Below are positions 26,207 to 34,696 of a stretch of DNA of 64,000 nucleotides, piece after piece. The notes under the pieces are model-generated. The model did not search any database. It was not told where the DNA came from and was given only the letters and a program-made list of their open reading frames with translations. Origin of the DNA: Melghirimyces profundicolus (GTDB taxonomy: Bacteria; Bacillota; Bacilli; Thermoactinomycetales; DSM-45169). The stretch lies in assembly GCF_003054245.1 (NCBI RefSeq), contig NZ_QBKR01000014.1, positions 41,877 through 105,876 of the forward strand, in the 5' to 3' direction. Position 1 is the first letter of the stretch. Each line of letters starts with the position of its first letter. The translations under genes were made by a program, and so were the position numbers.

Positions 26207-27727
26207 TTAATCGACCAGCCCTTTTTTCTCCAGGAATTCCCGGGCCACCCGGGCCGGATCTTCGTCTTTGAAGTCCACCCGGTAGTTCATCCGGCGCATC
26301 TCGTCCTCGTCAATTTTACCGGCCAATTGGTTCAACGCCTTTTCCAGTTCGGGATGTCGATCCAGGGTTTCTTTCCGGAGAAGGGGGGCTCCTTGATAAG
26401 GGGGGAACAGGTTTTTGTCGTCTTTCAGTACCACCAGGTTGTACTCGATCATGTAGCCGTCAGTGGAGTATGCGTCAATGAGGTCCACGTCTCCGCTCTG
26501 GATCGCCTTGGAACGGAGACCGGCATCCATGGTCTTTATGCGGGGAAGAGTGAGGCCGTATTTTTTGCGGATCCCCTTGTACCCGTCCTCCCGATCCTTG
26601 AATTCAAAGGTGAAACCGGCAGTCAGATCTTCGACGTGAGGTTTCAGATCGGAGATGGTCTTCAGCCCGTATTTTTCCGCCGTTTTTTCCTTCACCGCAA
26701 GCGCATACGTATTGTTGTACTTCATCGGCTTCAGCATCACCATATCCTGCTTTTTGAGGAGTCCTTCTTTTGCCTGGCGGTCTACTTCCCCTTCGTCATT
26801 ACTGACCGGTTGCTCTTTCAGAAGGGTGGTGATGGCCGTCCCCGTGAATTCGGGGTAAATGTCGATGTCTCCTTTTTGGAGGGCTTTAAAGAGAAAATCG
26901 GTGCCGCCCAGACCCGGTTCTAATTTTACATTCAACTCGGTTTCTTCTTCGATCAGGATTTTATACATATTGACCAATATTTCCGGTTCCGCTCCCAACT
27001 TCCCGCCGATCACCACGTCTTCACCGGTACCGTCCGTCGCCAGGGGCACGAGAACCACGAGGGCGGCCACCAGCACCACAACGAGGATGGGCCGGAAGGA
27101 GGCTCCCCGGGAGCGTTTCTCGGTGAGACGCAACACCCCATCGAAAAAGATGGCCAAAAGGGCGGCGGGAATGGCACCGAGCAGAATGTATCCGTTATCC
27201 GCCCGTTGGATACCCGTCAAGATGAGATCCCCGAGGCCCCCCGCCCCGATGAGAGCAGCCAGGGTGGCCGTTCCCACAATCAGCACCATGGCCGTCCGGA
27301 TCCCTGCCATAATCACCGGCATCGCCAACGGTAGCTCCACTTTGACGAGACGGCGTCCGGAACTCATGCCCATCCCCGTGGCCGCTTCCGTCAAAGCCGG
27401 GTCCACCTCTTTGATCCCGGTGTACGTGTTCCGGAGGATCGGCAAAAGTGCGTAGGCGGTCAAAGCGATGACCGCAGGGACCTTTCCGATTCCGATGAGA
27501 GGGATCATGAATCCAAGCAGGGCCAGGCTGGGAATCGTTTGCAACACGGCCGTCACCCCGATCACGTACTCGGCCGTTTTTTGCTTTCGGGTAAGATAAA
27601 TGCCCAGGGGAAGAGCGATCAGGACGGCAATGAGGAGGGAGAGGAGTGACAGCTGGAGGTGTTCCCAGGCGGTTTGAAGCAGAACATCGGAATGCTTTTC
27701 CACCAGCTCGATCCATTGGTTCATCAT
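26207..27727 (-). CDS. Osmoprotectant ABC transporter, permease fused to substrate-binding domain
   Basis: A 506-residue fusion. Residues 1-215 are a BPD permease domain with five or six membrane segments and the EAATGMGMSSGRRLVKVELP loop that contacts the ATPase. Residues 235-506 are an OpuAC-type binding domain (IGGKLGAEPEILVNMYKIL, LIDAYSTDGYMIEY, LNQLAGKIDEDEMRRMNYRVD). Such chimeras take up glycine betaine, choline or carnitine and are known as OpuF in some Bacillus and from lactic acid bacteria. The ATG at 27727 overlaps the ATPase gene by 4 bp. Confidence 0.92.
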   Translation of the reverse strand: MMNQWIELVEKHSDVLLQTAWEHLQLSLLSLLIAVLIALPLGIYLTRKQKTAEYVIGVTAVLQTIPSLALLGFMIPLIGIGKVPAVIALTAYALLPILRNTYTGIKEVDPALTEAATGMGMSSGRRLVKVELPLAMPVIMAGIRTAMVLIVGTATLAALIGAGGLGDLILTGIQRADNGYILLGAIPAALLAIFFDGVLRLTEKRSRGASFRPILVVVLVAALVVLVPLATDGTGEDVVIGGKLGAEPEILVNMYKILIEEETELNVKLEPGLGGTDFLFKALQKGDIDIYPEFTGTAITTLLKEQPVSNDEGEVDRQAKEGLLKKQDMVMLKPMKYNNTYALAVKEKTAEKYGLKTISDLKPHVEDLTAGFTFEFKDREDGYKGIRKKYGLTLPRIKTMDAGLRSKAIQSGDVDLIDAYSTDGYMIEYNLVVLKDDKNLFPPYQGAPLLRKETLDRHPELEKALNQLAGKIDEDEMRRMNYRVDFKDEDPARVAREFLEKKGLVD

Positions 27728-28776
27728 CCCTTCACCTCCCCGGTGTGAGCGGTTCGCTCCAGGTATTCCACGATGTGCCGGTGAGAGAGGACACCGATCA
27801 ACTTATCTCCCCGCAGCACGGGCAGCCAATCGGTTCGGTTCTCCCGAAATACCCGGACCGCATCCCGGAGCTTGGTATCGTTGGAAAGCACCGGTCCGTC
27901 GGGATCAAGGGTTTCGTTTTCCAGGCGACCAAGGAACGTTCCCCTTTCATCCCGTAAGAAAAGAGGCCCTTTCCTCTTTTTCGGGTCCCTTTCTTCCACG
28001 ATTCGGGGACTGTCCGCGTCCGCCATCACATCCACCGCGGTCAGCCAGGGAGATCTCCGGTCCCCGATAAAAGTCCGGACAAAGTCATCGGCCGGGTGGA
28101 GAATCAAATTTTGCGGGATGTCGACCTGAACCACCCGCCCTTCCTTCATCAGGCAGACCCGGTCTCCCAGAGCCATTGCTTCATCCATGTCATGGGTGAC
28201 AAACACCACGGTTTTTCGTATTTCCCGCTGCAGGTTTTGTATATCCTGCTGCAGACGTTCCCGGCTGATCGGGTCGAGGGCACTGAAGGGTTCGTCCATC
28301 AGGATCAAGTCCGGGTCCGCCGCCAAGGCCCGGGCCACCCCGACCCGTTGCTGTTGTCCCCCTGAAAGTTCGGAGGGCATCCGATCCCGGAAAGCGGCGG
28401 GGTCCATCCCCACCATCTCCAGAAGTTCGTCCACCCGCTTTCGGATCCGGGGTTTGTCCCACTTTTTCATCTCCGGCACCACCGCGATGTTCTCCGCTAC
28501 GTTCATATGGGGGAACAGCGCGATGCGTTGCAAAACGTAGCCGATGTTCCACCGGAGTTCGTGGATGTTGTAAGTATGGATTTCCCGACCCTTCAGCAAG
28601 ATTTCCCCTTCCGTCGGCTCGATCAACCGGTTGATCAGTTTCACCGTGGTGGTCTTGCCGCAGCCGCTGGGACCGATCAAAACAAAAAATTCACCTTCAT
28701 TCACCTCAATATCCAGAGATTTCAAAACTTCCGTACCGTCCGGGTACGTCTTGGACACGGCGGAAAGCCGGATCAA
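27724..28776 (-). CDS. Osmoprotectant ABC transporter ATP-binding protein with CBS domains
   Basis: A 350-residue OpuCA-like ATPase: Walker A GPSGCGKTT, signature LSGGQQQRVGVARAL, Walker B LILMDEPFSALDP, then a C-terminal tandem CBS region (about 250-345, RDAVRVFRENRTDWLPVLRG). CBS domains of OpuA-type ATPases sense ionic strength or bind c-di-AMP; a c-di-AMP synthase (cdaA) is in this window, but regulation here is inference. The start is TTG 28776 with AAGGAGGGG upstream. First gene of a two-gene operon, divergent from the HmoA-like gene. Confidence 0.93.
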   Translation of the reverse strand: MIRLSAVSKTYPDGTEVLKSLDIEVNEGEFFVLIGPSGCGKTTTVKLINRLIEPTEGEILLKGREIHTYNIHELRWNIGYVLQRIALFPHMNVAENIAVVPEMKKWDKPRIRKRVDELLEMVGMDPAAFRDRMPSELSGGQQQRVGVARALAADPDLILMDEPFSALDPISRERLQQDIQNLQREIRKTVVFVTHDMDEAMALGDRVCLMKEGRVVQVDIPQNLILHPADDFVRTFIGDRRSPWLTAVDVMADADSPRIVEERDPKKRKGPLFLRDERGTFLGRLENETLDPDGPVLSNDTKLRDAVRVFRENRTDWLPVLRGDKLIGVLSHRHIVEYLERTAHTGEVKG

Positions 28777-29042
28777 CTGAACCCCTCCTTCTTAATCTCT
28801 GGGGAGCGAAACGCTCAATTACCCCATTCCGTTCTCCCGGTGATCTGAAACCCTTTTTTCAAGTCTGCGCCATATTTCACCGAAGAAGACCCGGAATCCT
28901 CCCGAAAAGGGGATCGGAGATTGTACCGGGCCAGGTCGGATTTGATGATCCCGTGATTTTTTTATGACGGAAGCGGGAGAAATTCCATCCCCCGTCCAAA
29001 ATCGTTGCCGCTTTGTTAAAATGGAGGAGGGAGGGTTGTCTA

Positions 29043-29336
29043 ATGTACCAAGTGAACAATCGGATTCGGGTGGACTCCCGGGAACACATGGAAACGCTGG
29101 TGGAGCGGTTTCGCCAGTCTCCCGCGCGGATGGAAAAGGTCCCCGGCTTCGTTTCCTTCCGTCTGCTGAAGGCGGAAGACGGGACTCACCTGGTGGCGGA
29201 AACGGTATTTGAAAGCAAAGAAGATTTCATCCGCTGGACGGAAAGCGAGCATTTCGCCCAGGCTCATGGGGAGCGAAAACGATCGGAGCAGGGCCGGAAT
29301 GCCGCCACCGAAGGGTTTGAGGTGCTCCTGCCCTGA
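29043..29336 (+). CDS. Antibiotic-biosynthesis-monooxygenase-like, HmoA/IsdG-type heme protein
   Basis: A 97-residue single-domain dimeric alpha-beta barrel (ABM) protein. Features are VNNRIRVDSREHMETLVERF, VPGFVSFRLLKAE and SKEDFIRWTESEHFAQAH; the last includes the His in the place of the heme ligand in HmoA/IsdG proteins. Bacillus HmoA degrades heme and releases iron, so that role is plausible; some ABM proteins do other reactions. The ATG at 29043 has GGAGGG upstream. The next gene starts 40 bp downstream and may be co-transcribed. Confidence 0.75.
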   Translation: MYQVNNRIRVDSREHMETLVERFRQSPARMEKVPGFVSFRLLKAEDGTHLVAETVFESKEDFIRWTESEHFAQAHGERKRSEQGRNAATEGFEVLLP

Positions 29337-29376
29337 ATTCTACCATCGATTCTGAGTCAGAAATGGGGAAAATGAA

Positions 29377-29826
29377 ATGGACGTCAAAATTGCACTGTTT
29401 ATCCACATCCTGAGCATCGCCAGCTGGGTCGGCGGCATCACGGTGATGGCCGTCTGGCTCCGCAAGTCGACCAAATTGCATGACCAAGGTCTTTCCATGA
29501 AGGAAAGCCTGGTCAACGTCCACAATCTGAACGTGCGCATGATGGTCCCCGTGGCCGTGCTCACGCTGCTGACCGGCCTGTACATGCTGGTGCAGTGGGG
29601 GCCGGACAAGCCCCTGTACCTCTTGATCAAGGAGCGCTTCGGAAGTCTGATCGTCCTTCTTTACGCCGTCGGCCTGCCGATTTACGGCGGTCGTCTCTTG
29701 AAGAAAGTGAAGGCGGAAACCGATCCCGCCGCCATGACCGGCACCCTCAAACGATATATTCGTCTGTTAAACCTGACCCTGTTGCTTTTGGTGTTCATCA
29801 TCTTTGCGGTCACGTTCAAGTTTTAA
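29377..29826 (+). CDS. Four-helix membrane protein, CopD/DUF2269-like
   Basis: A 149-residue protein with four hydrophobic segments (about 6-26, 53-73, 86-106 and 127-148). His10 and the SWVGG motif in helix 1 and His49 before helix 2 resemble the CopD/DUF2269 family of small membrane proteins, some of which bind copper or heme. No soluble domain. It follows the HmoA-like gene by 40 bp, and a terminator closes the pair. The function is unknown. Confidence 0.7.
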   Translation: MDVKIALFIHILSIASWVGGITVMAVWLRKSTKLHDQGLSMKESLVNVHNLNVRMMVPVAVLTLLTGLYMLVQWGPDKPLYLLIKERFGSLIVLLYAVGLPIYGGRLLKKVKAETDPAAMTGTLKRYIRLLNLTLLLLVFIIFAVTFKF

Positions 29827-29842
29827 AGACCGATGTTTTCTC

Positions 29843-29865
29843 ATCCGCCGAAGGGCGGATTTTTT
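29843..29865 (+). terminator. Terminator after the CopD-like gene
   Basis: ATCCGCC pairs with GGCGGAT around a 4-nt loop and is followed by TTTTTC. Confidence 0.85.
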
Positions 29866-30014
29866 CTTTCCGGGATGAAATAGGAGACAGAAAAGCCCGA
29901 TGGGGAAGAAGCCGGCAAAGATCAGCAGCAGGCCGTCAGACCGGGACAAGGTGAGGCTGATGAACAGGGATCCGCTGCAAACCTCTCCGACTTTCCGGTC
30001 GTGGCGGATGTAGC

Positions 30015-31340
30015 TCAGTTTTTCATGGGGTTGCTTCCAAGCCAAGTTCCTTGTTTGACTTCGGTCGCTGCCCTCGTGCGGGATATGGAAGCCGAAGTTG
30101 TCTTCAGGGGGCTTTGCTCTTCATGATTCGCGTCCCCTTTCACCACTCCGCGACTGAGGATGACACCGAGCCACCCCAGCATCATCACGATGAAGAGCAC
30201 CCTATAAGCCCACATGGCCCCCCATTGGGGAACGGTCTGGGTAAACAAACCCAGCAGGGTGATGCGCAACATGTAACCCACTCCCATGAAGAAGCTGTTC
30301 ACCCTTCCGATCAACCGATTGGGAACCAACTCCATCATCAGCGTGTTGCGGGCCACCCGTGTGCCGGCGTTCCCCCATCCGAACAGGAACTTGATTGTCA
30401 AAAACACCGTCACCACAGGAACCCATGCGAGCACGGAGGTCGCCAGGGTGTAAAAGCCCACCGTGACCAAGAGCGTGACATAGGCCCCCAGGCGGCGCAT
30501 CAGCCATGGAATCGTGATTCCCGCCGACACGGCCCCGACGGCGTACAGCATTTCCTGAAGCCCCATCACGGCGGCATCTGCCTTCAGCGTGTCCACCACG
30601 TAGATCGGATTGAGATAGTTGCTCGCCATCACTCCGATGAAGGGAAGCATCGTGCAAAGAAAAAACAGTGTCAATCGAGGCTGGTTGCGAAGATACCGAG
30701 CCCCCTTCGACAGATCCCCCCACCAACTCCGGGAGACGGGAGAAGTCCCTCTCTCCACGCGCTCCCGCCGGTAGGGGAGGGTCCAAAGGAGAAGAAAACC
30801 GAGGAGATAGGTGACCGCATCCACCGTCAGGATCCAGTGAAAATCAACCATCCCCAACAGCAAACTGGCCAGACCTCCGCTGATCATGGCCGCTGCCTGG
30901 CTCTGCACCTCGAGAAGGCCGTTCAGGGTCCGGTACCGCGATCGGTCGAAGATTTCCTGGACCAAGGCGAACTGGGTCGGGAAATGAAGGTTGTAATACA
31001 GAAAAGCGGCGGCGCTGACGGTCACCAACTGCCAGGTGCTGTAATGGCCGGCGATCATCCCCCACAGAGCCAGAGGAAGCGTCACGGCCAGACCGATGCA
31101 TTGGTTGATCAAGAGCAACCGCTTCCGGGAAAAACGGTCCACCCACACTCCGATCGAAGGGGCCAGTAGAAAGGACATAATGGTCATTCCGAACATCAGG
31201 TATCCGAAGGCCGCTTCCCCTCCAGGCCGCTGAATCAGATACCAGGGAACGGCGATCCCCGAAATGCCCGTTCCCACCGAAGAAGCGATATTGGCGGCCA
31301 GCAGCGTATACATCCGCCGGTCGTTACACACCGATGTCAT
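30015..31340 (-). CDS. MFS transporter, DHA3-like exporter
   Basis: A 441-residue protein with about 12 membrane segments. The first loop has the MFS signature form GVWVDRFSRKRLLL, and the first helix (NIASSVGTGISGIAVPWYL) matches DHA3 drug exporters. The hydrophilic tail from about residue 400 is unconserved. Substrate unknown. The start at 31340 is preceded by GGGTGAG; an in-frame ATG nine codons in is possible. It has no close co-directional neighbour. Confidence 0.87.
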   Translation of the reverse strand: MTSVCNDRRMYTLLAANIASSVGTGISGIAVPWYLIQRPGGEAAFGYLMFGMTIMSFLLAPSIGVWVDRFSRKRLLLINQCIGLAVTLPLALWGMIAGHYSTWQLVTVSAAAFLYYNLHFPTQFALVQEIFDRSRYRTLNGLLEVQSQAAAMISGGLASLLLGMVDFHWILTVDAVTYLLGFLLLWTLPYRRERVERGTSPVSRSWWGDLSKGARYLRNQPRLTLFFLCTMLPFIGVMASNYLNPIYVVDTLKADAAVMGLQEMLYAVGAVSAGITIPWLMRRLGAYVTLLVTVGFYTLATSVLAWVPVVTVFLTIKFLFGWGNAGTRVARNTLMMELVPNRLIGRVNSFFMGVGYMLRITLLGLFTQTVPQWGAMWAYRVLFIVMMLGWLGVILSRGVVKGDANHEEQSPLKTTSASISRTRAATEVKQGTWLGSNPMKN

Positions 31341-31627
31341 CTCTCTCTCACCCGTTTCTCCGCTGATTTCCTTTATCTTACCGCCGTCCGCTCCGCTTCC
31401 TCATCGGTGGCAGGGCGGAAATCCGGATACAAAATAAGCCCTGCGACTCCCGCAGGACTCTTCCCGGTCTTTGGTCCGATTGACTTCAGAACCGTGGCTG
31501 ATTCTCCGCTGGGCAGGACAACAAAGGCGCTTTGGGAGAACACGATTCCCTTTCCATGCTCCGTTTAATCGTTAAAATTGATTTTAATGTTAAACCCATT
31601 TTCAGTAAAGGTTTTTTTGAAAAATTA
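31341..31627. other. Gene-free upstream region of the MFS gene
   Basis: No reading frame here has a ribosome site or looks like a protein. It holds the presumed promoter of the MFS gene, a small CCTGCG/CGCAGG hairpin near 31440-31456, and an AT-rich imperfect palindrome at 31563-31595. Confidence 0.6.
31563..31595. repeat. Imperfect 33-bp AT-rich palindrome
   Basis: GTTTAA at the left end mirrors TTAAAC at the right, and AAAAT mirrors ATTTT around a TG centre. It could be an operator for the MFS gene 223 bp away or an unrelated site. Confidence 0.6.
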
Positions 31628-31673
31628 ACCACCAAAAGACCCGCCCATCGAGGCGGGCGGGTCTTTTGGTGGT
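31628..31673. terminator. Long hairpin terminator after the P1B-4 ATPase gene
   Basis: A 19-bp perfect stem (31628-31646 with 31655-31673) containing AAAAGACCCGCCC has an 8-nt loop. The AAAA/TTTT blocks inside the stem allow termination in both directions. It lies 25 bp after the ATPase stop codon. Confidence 0.8.
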
Positions 31674-31697
31674 TGTCGTTTGTTCCAAAGTTGATTC

Positions 31698-33689
31698 TCA
31701 CCGCAACAGGCGCAAACCGTTCAAAATGACCAAAAGGGTGCTTCCTTCGTGGCCCACGACACCCAGGGGCAAGGGGATTCCCTGCATGAAGTTCGCCGCG
31801 ATGAGAACGGCAATCACCGCCATGGCGAAGACGAGATTCTGCTGAACCACACCCCAAGTCCGTTTTCCGAGAGCGATGGACTCGGGCACTTTGTTCAGGT
31901 CATCGTTCATCAACACCACCCGGGCCGTTTCCAGGGCCACATCGCTTCCGGCCGCCCCCATGGCGATCCCGACGGTGGCTCCCGCCAGCGCGGGGGCATC
32001 GTTGACGCCGTCACCCACCATGGCGGTGGGGCCGTTCTCTTCCTCCAGCTGGCGGAGAGCTTTCACCTTTTCTTCGGGAAGGAGTTCCGCACGCACCTCA
32101 TCGATTCCCGCCTGCCGGGCGATCGCTTCCGCAGTCTGACACCTGTCCCCAGTAAGCATCACCACCCTGAGCCCCAGCTTTTTTAATCGCTCCACGGCGG
32201 CCCGGGCTTCCGGGCGAATGGTGTCCCGAAGCGCGATCAGCCCGGCGGGGCCCCGATCGTCGGCAAGGCAGACCACCGTTTTCCCTTGGGATTCCAACCG
32301 GCGGAGCGAATCCCGGAATTCGTCACCGGAAAGGATCCACGCCGGTTTCCCCATTTTCCATCGGGATCCGTTCCACTCCGCTTCCACCCCCCGTCCGGTG
32401 CGGGAAGTAAAACGGTCCGGCCGTCGGTAATGGATCTTCCGTTCCCCGGCCTTCGCAAGGATGGCCCGGGCGATGGGATGTTCCGACAGGGATTCCAGGG
32501 TGGCGGCCGCCTCCAGCACTTCCGCTTCATCCCGGCCTCCCAGGGGGATCACATCGGTGACCGCAGGCTCTCCCCGCGTGAGGGTCCCGGTTTTGTCAAA
32601 AGCGACTGCCTTGATCCCGGAAAGGGTCTGGACAATCGCCCCGCCCTTGAAGAGGAGTCCTCTGCGCGCCCCGTTGGACATGGCTGCGAGAACCGCCGGC
32701 ATGATCGAGGCGACCACGGCACAGGGGGAAGCCACCACCATAAAGACCATGGCCCGGTACACCGTCTCCCCCCATCCCCAGGAGAAGAGAAGCGGGGGCA
32801 GGAGAAGAAGCAAGCCAGTCACCGCCAGCACCGCTTTCACGTAAATGGACTCAAACCGTTCCATTTTCCGTTGGGAAGGGGGGGCCTGTTCCTCTGCTTC
32901 CCGAACCAGCTTCACAATCCGGGAGAAGGTGCTCTCCTCCGCCGGGCGACCCACCCGGATGATGAGGGATCCGGTCCCGTTCAGGGTCCCGGCAAACACC
33001 CCGGTCCCTTTTTCTTTTTCCACGGGGACCGATTCCCCGGTGACCGCCGCTTGGTTCACCTCGGATGCTCCCCGGATCACCGTTCCGTCAGCGGGAATCT
33101 GTTCTCCGGGTTTGACCAGGATGAGATCGGACACCTTCAACCGGTCGATGGACACTTCCTGCTCCTCCCCGCCCACAATAAGGCGGGCCGTTTCCGGTTT
33201 CAGGGACATCAAGGCCGTCAGATCCCGGCGGCTCTTCTGCTCGGAATAGGCCTCCAGCGCACCGGAAAGGGCGAAGATGAAGATGAGAAGGGCCCCTTCC
33301 ATCCAGTACCCGATGACCGCCGCTCCGGCAGCGGCAAAGAGCATCAGAAGGTTGACATCCAGCTTTCTCTCCCGGAAGAGAGCCAACAAACCTTCCCGGC
33401 CTTTGGCGAAGCCCCCCACCACATAAGCGGTCAGGTAGAAAAGCGAATCGAATGCCCCCAGCCAGCTCTGACCCAGCCAAGCGGTCAGGATCAGCAACCC
33501 GCTGACGGCTGCTGCCGCCGCTTCGCCATGGTCCCGGAGAATGGTGTGCCACCATCCTCTTTTTTGATCTTGAGGAGCCTGTTTTTTGGAAACCGGTGTT
33601 TGTTGGGATGCGGGAATGGAAACAGGAGGTTCCGCTCTTGCCCAATCGATCATTTCAGACCCCCACCTTTTGTTGAGAATAAAATTCAT
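31698..33689 (-). CDS. P1B-4-type metal-transporting ATPase, PfeT/CoaT-like
   Basis: A 663-residue P-type ATPase with no N-terminal metal-binding domain. The membrane metal motif is SPC (VVASPCAVVASIMP) instead of CPC, and the last helix has HEGST; both mark the P1B-4 group, which exports Fe(II), Co(II) or Zn. Catalytic motifs are DKTGTLTRGEP, the SEHP loop and VGDGVNDAPAL. PfeT of Bacillus subtilis is a PerR-controlled iron exporter, and a near-perfect PerR box lies in this gene's promoter, so iron efflux is the best guess. ATG 33689 has AAAGGG; ATG 33653 with AGGTGGGGG is an equal alternative. Confidence 0.88.
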   Translation of the reverse strand: MNFILNKRWGSEMIDWARAEPPVSIPASQQTPVSKKQAPQDQKRGWWHTILRDHGEAAAAAVSGLLILTAWLGQSWLGAFDSLFYLTAYVVGGFAKGREGLLALFRERKLDVNLLMLFAAAGAAVIGYWMEGALLIFIFALSGALEAYSEQKSRRDLTALMSLKPETARLIVGGEEQEVSIDRLKVSDLILVKPGEQIPADGTVIRGASEVNQAAVTGESVPVEKEKGTGVFAGTLNGTGSLIIRVGRPAEESTFSRIVKLVREAEEQAPPSQRKMERFESIYVKAVLAVTGLLLLLPPLLFSWGWGETVYRAMVFMVVASPCAVVASIMPAVLAAMSNGARRGLLFKGGAIVQTLSGIKAVAFDKTGTLTRGEPAVTDVIPLGGRDEAEVLEAAATLESLSEHPIARAILAKAGERKIHYRRPDRFTSRTGRGVEAEWNGSRWKMGKPAWILSGDEFRDSLRRLESQGKTVVCLADDRGPAGLIALRDTIRPEARAAVERLKKLGLRVVMLTGDRCQTAEAIARQAGIDEVRAELLPEEKVKALRQLEEENGPTAMVGDGVNDAPALAGATVGIAMGAAGSDVALETARVVLMNDDLNKVPESIALGKRTWGVVQQNLVFAMAVIAVLIAANFMQGIPLPLGVVGHEGSTLLVILNGLRLLR

Positions 33690-33712
33690 TGTTACGGCCC
33701 TTTAAACGAGCG

Positions 33713-33739
33713 ATGCTGTTTGCCGCCGGCAAACAGCAT
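33713..33739. repeat. 12-bp perfect inverted repeat in the ATPase leader
   Basis: ATGCTGTTTGCC and GGCAAACAGCAT flank a 3-bp centre. It lies within the predicted 5' leader, about 25 bp ahead of the longer ATPase start, with no T-run. It may be an mRNA hairpin or a protein-binding site. Confidence 0.75.
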
Positions 33740-33802
33740 GGTTCCTTGAGAATGATTCTTGATTTTGGTTAAAGCAAATAGAGTTTACTCAGTGAAACGT
33801 AT

Positions 33803-33839
33803 TTGTAATTATTATAAGCTGAGATTTGTTATTTGTTAA
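33803..33839 (-). promoter_or_regulatory. SigA promoter overlapped by a PerR-type box
   Basis: On the minus strand TTAACA (33839-33834) and TATAAT (33816-33811) are 17 bp apart. The 15-bp element 33803-33817 matches the PerR consensus TTATAATNATTATAA at 13 of 14 fixed positions and covers the -10 box. A weaker Fur-like sequence, TGAGAATGATTCTTG, lies at 33747-33761 in the leader. Confidence 0.75.
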
Positions 33840-33951
33840 ACCCTTTTCTTTTTTCGTGACCGGTCGACCCTGGGATCGATACGCAAGGTTCTGTTCGGCA
33901 ACAGGGTCACATATATATCCGGTTGGAATCCGATCCAAGGAGGGAATCGAT

Positions 33952-34554
33952 TTGTCTGAACATTATTCAAGTTATGCGGAGCTGGCCGAACAGGAAACCG
34001 AAGGGATTGACTACCGGATTGAGATGACGGATCGCAGCGTCGCCATCCTCGCCATCCACGGCGGAAACATTGAATTCGGCACCAGCGACATCGCACGGAG
34101 GATGGCCGGGGAGGATTATTCGCTGTATCTGTTTGAGGGATTGAAACCCTCCGGAAACCGGCAACTGCACCTCACCTCCACCCGGTTTGACGAGCCGCGG
34201 GCCCTTCAATTGGTCCGGAACGCGGGGAAAGTGATCACCGTTCACGGTTGCGGCGGATTGGAAGCCGTCTGTTATGTCGGAGGACGGGACACCGACCTGC
34301 GGGACAGGATCCTGGAAAAGCTCCGGAAAGCGGACTTTCAAGCGGAAGTCGCCCCGCCGGACATCGCGGGCACCCACCCCGAAAACATCTGCAACCAGGG
34401 AACCACAGGGGCCGGGGTGCAGCTGGAACTGACCCGTACGCTGCGGGATCAGCTCTTTGAGCCGGAGTTCGTCCGCGACCGGCTCACCGGACGGCAACGG
34501 AACCTGGACCGTTTTGTGAAAGCCGTCCGTTCCGCCCTCTCATCAACGGAATGA
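33952..34554 (+). CDS. Poly-gamma-glutamate hydrolase family protein, YjqB-like
   Basis: A 200-residue protein of the PghP/YjqB (DUF867) family, best known from phages and Bacillus prophages. These are zinc peptidases that cut the gamma-amide bonds of poly-gamma-glutamate. Visible motifs are SYAELAEQETEGIDYRI at the N-terminus, AIHGGNIEFGTSDIA with His and Glu as metal ligands, and VHGCGG. The start is TTG 33952 with AAGGAGGG upstream; the longer frame to 33826 reaches into the divergent promoter. No phage genes surround it. Whether the host makes poly-gamma-glutamate is unknown. Confidence 0.85.
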   Translation: MSEHYSSYAELAEQETEGIDYRIEMTDRSVAILAIHGGNIEFGTSDIARRMAGEDYSLYLFEGLKPSGNRQLHLTSTRFDEPRALQLVRNAGKVITVHGCGGLEAVCYVGGRDTDLRDRILEKLRKADFQAEVAPPDIAGTHPENICNQGTTGAGVQLELTRTLRDQLFEPEFVRDRLTGRQRNLDRFVKAVRSALSSTE

Positions 34555-34696
34555 CACCCCTCTTTTCTCCCACGGGTTCTCCGCGACTTCCGTCCTCATG
34601 CATCCCCTTTATTGTCAAAGGGATGAACCCGCGTGCGTTCCGACCGGGAAAGATTTATACTGAGATTCGAACCGATGGAAAAAGGGGGTATGCAAG

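Noticed and set aside
29767..30045. Minus-strand frame of 92 codons with one hydrophobic stretch
   Set aside because: It overlaps the terminator and end of the opposite CopD-like gene and the end of the MFS gene, with no ribosome site.
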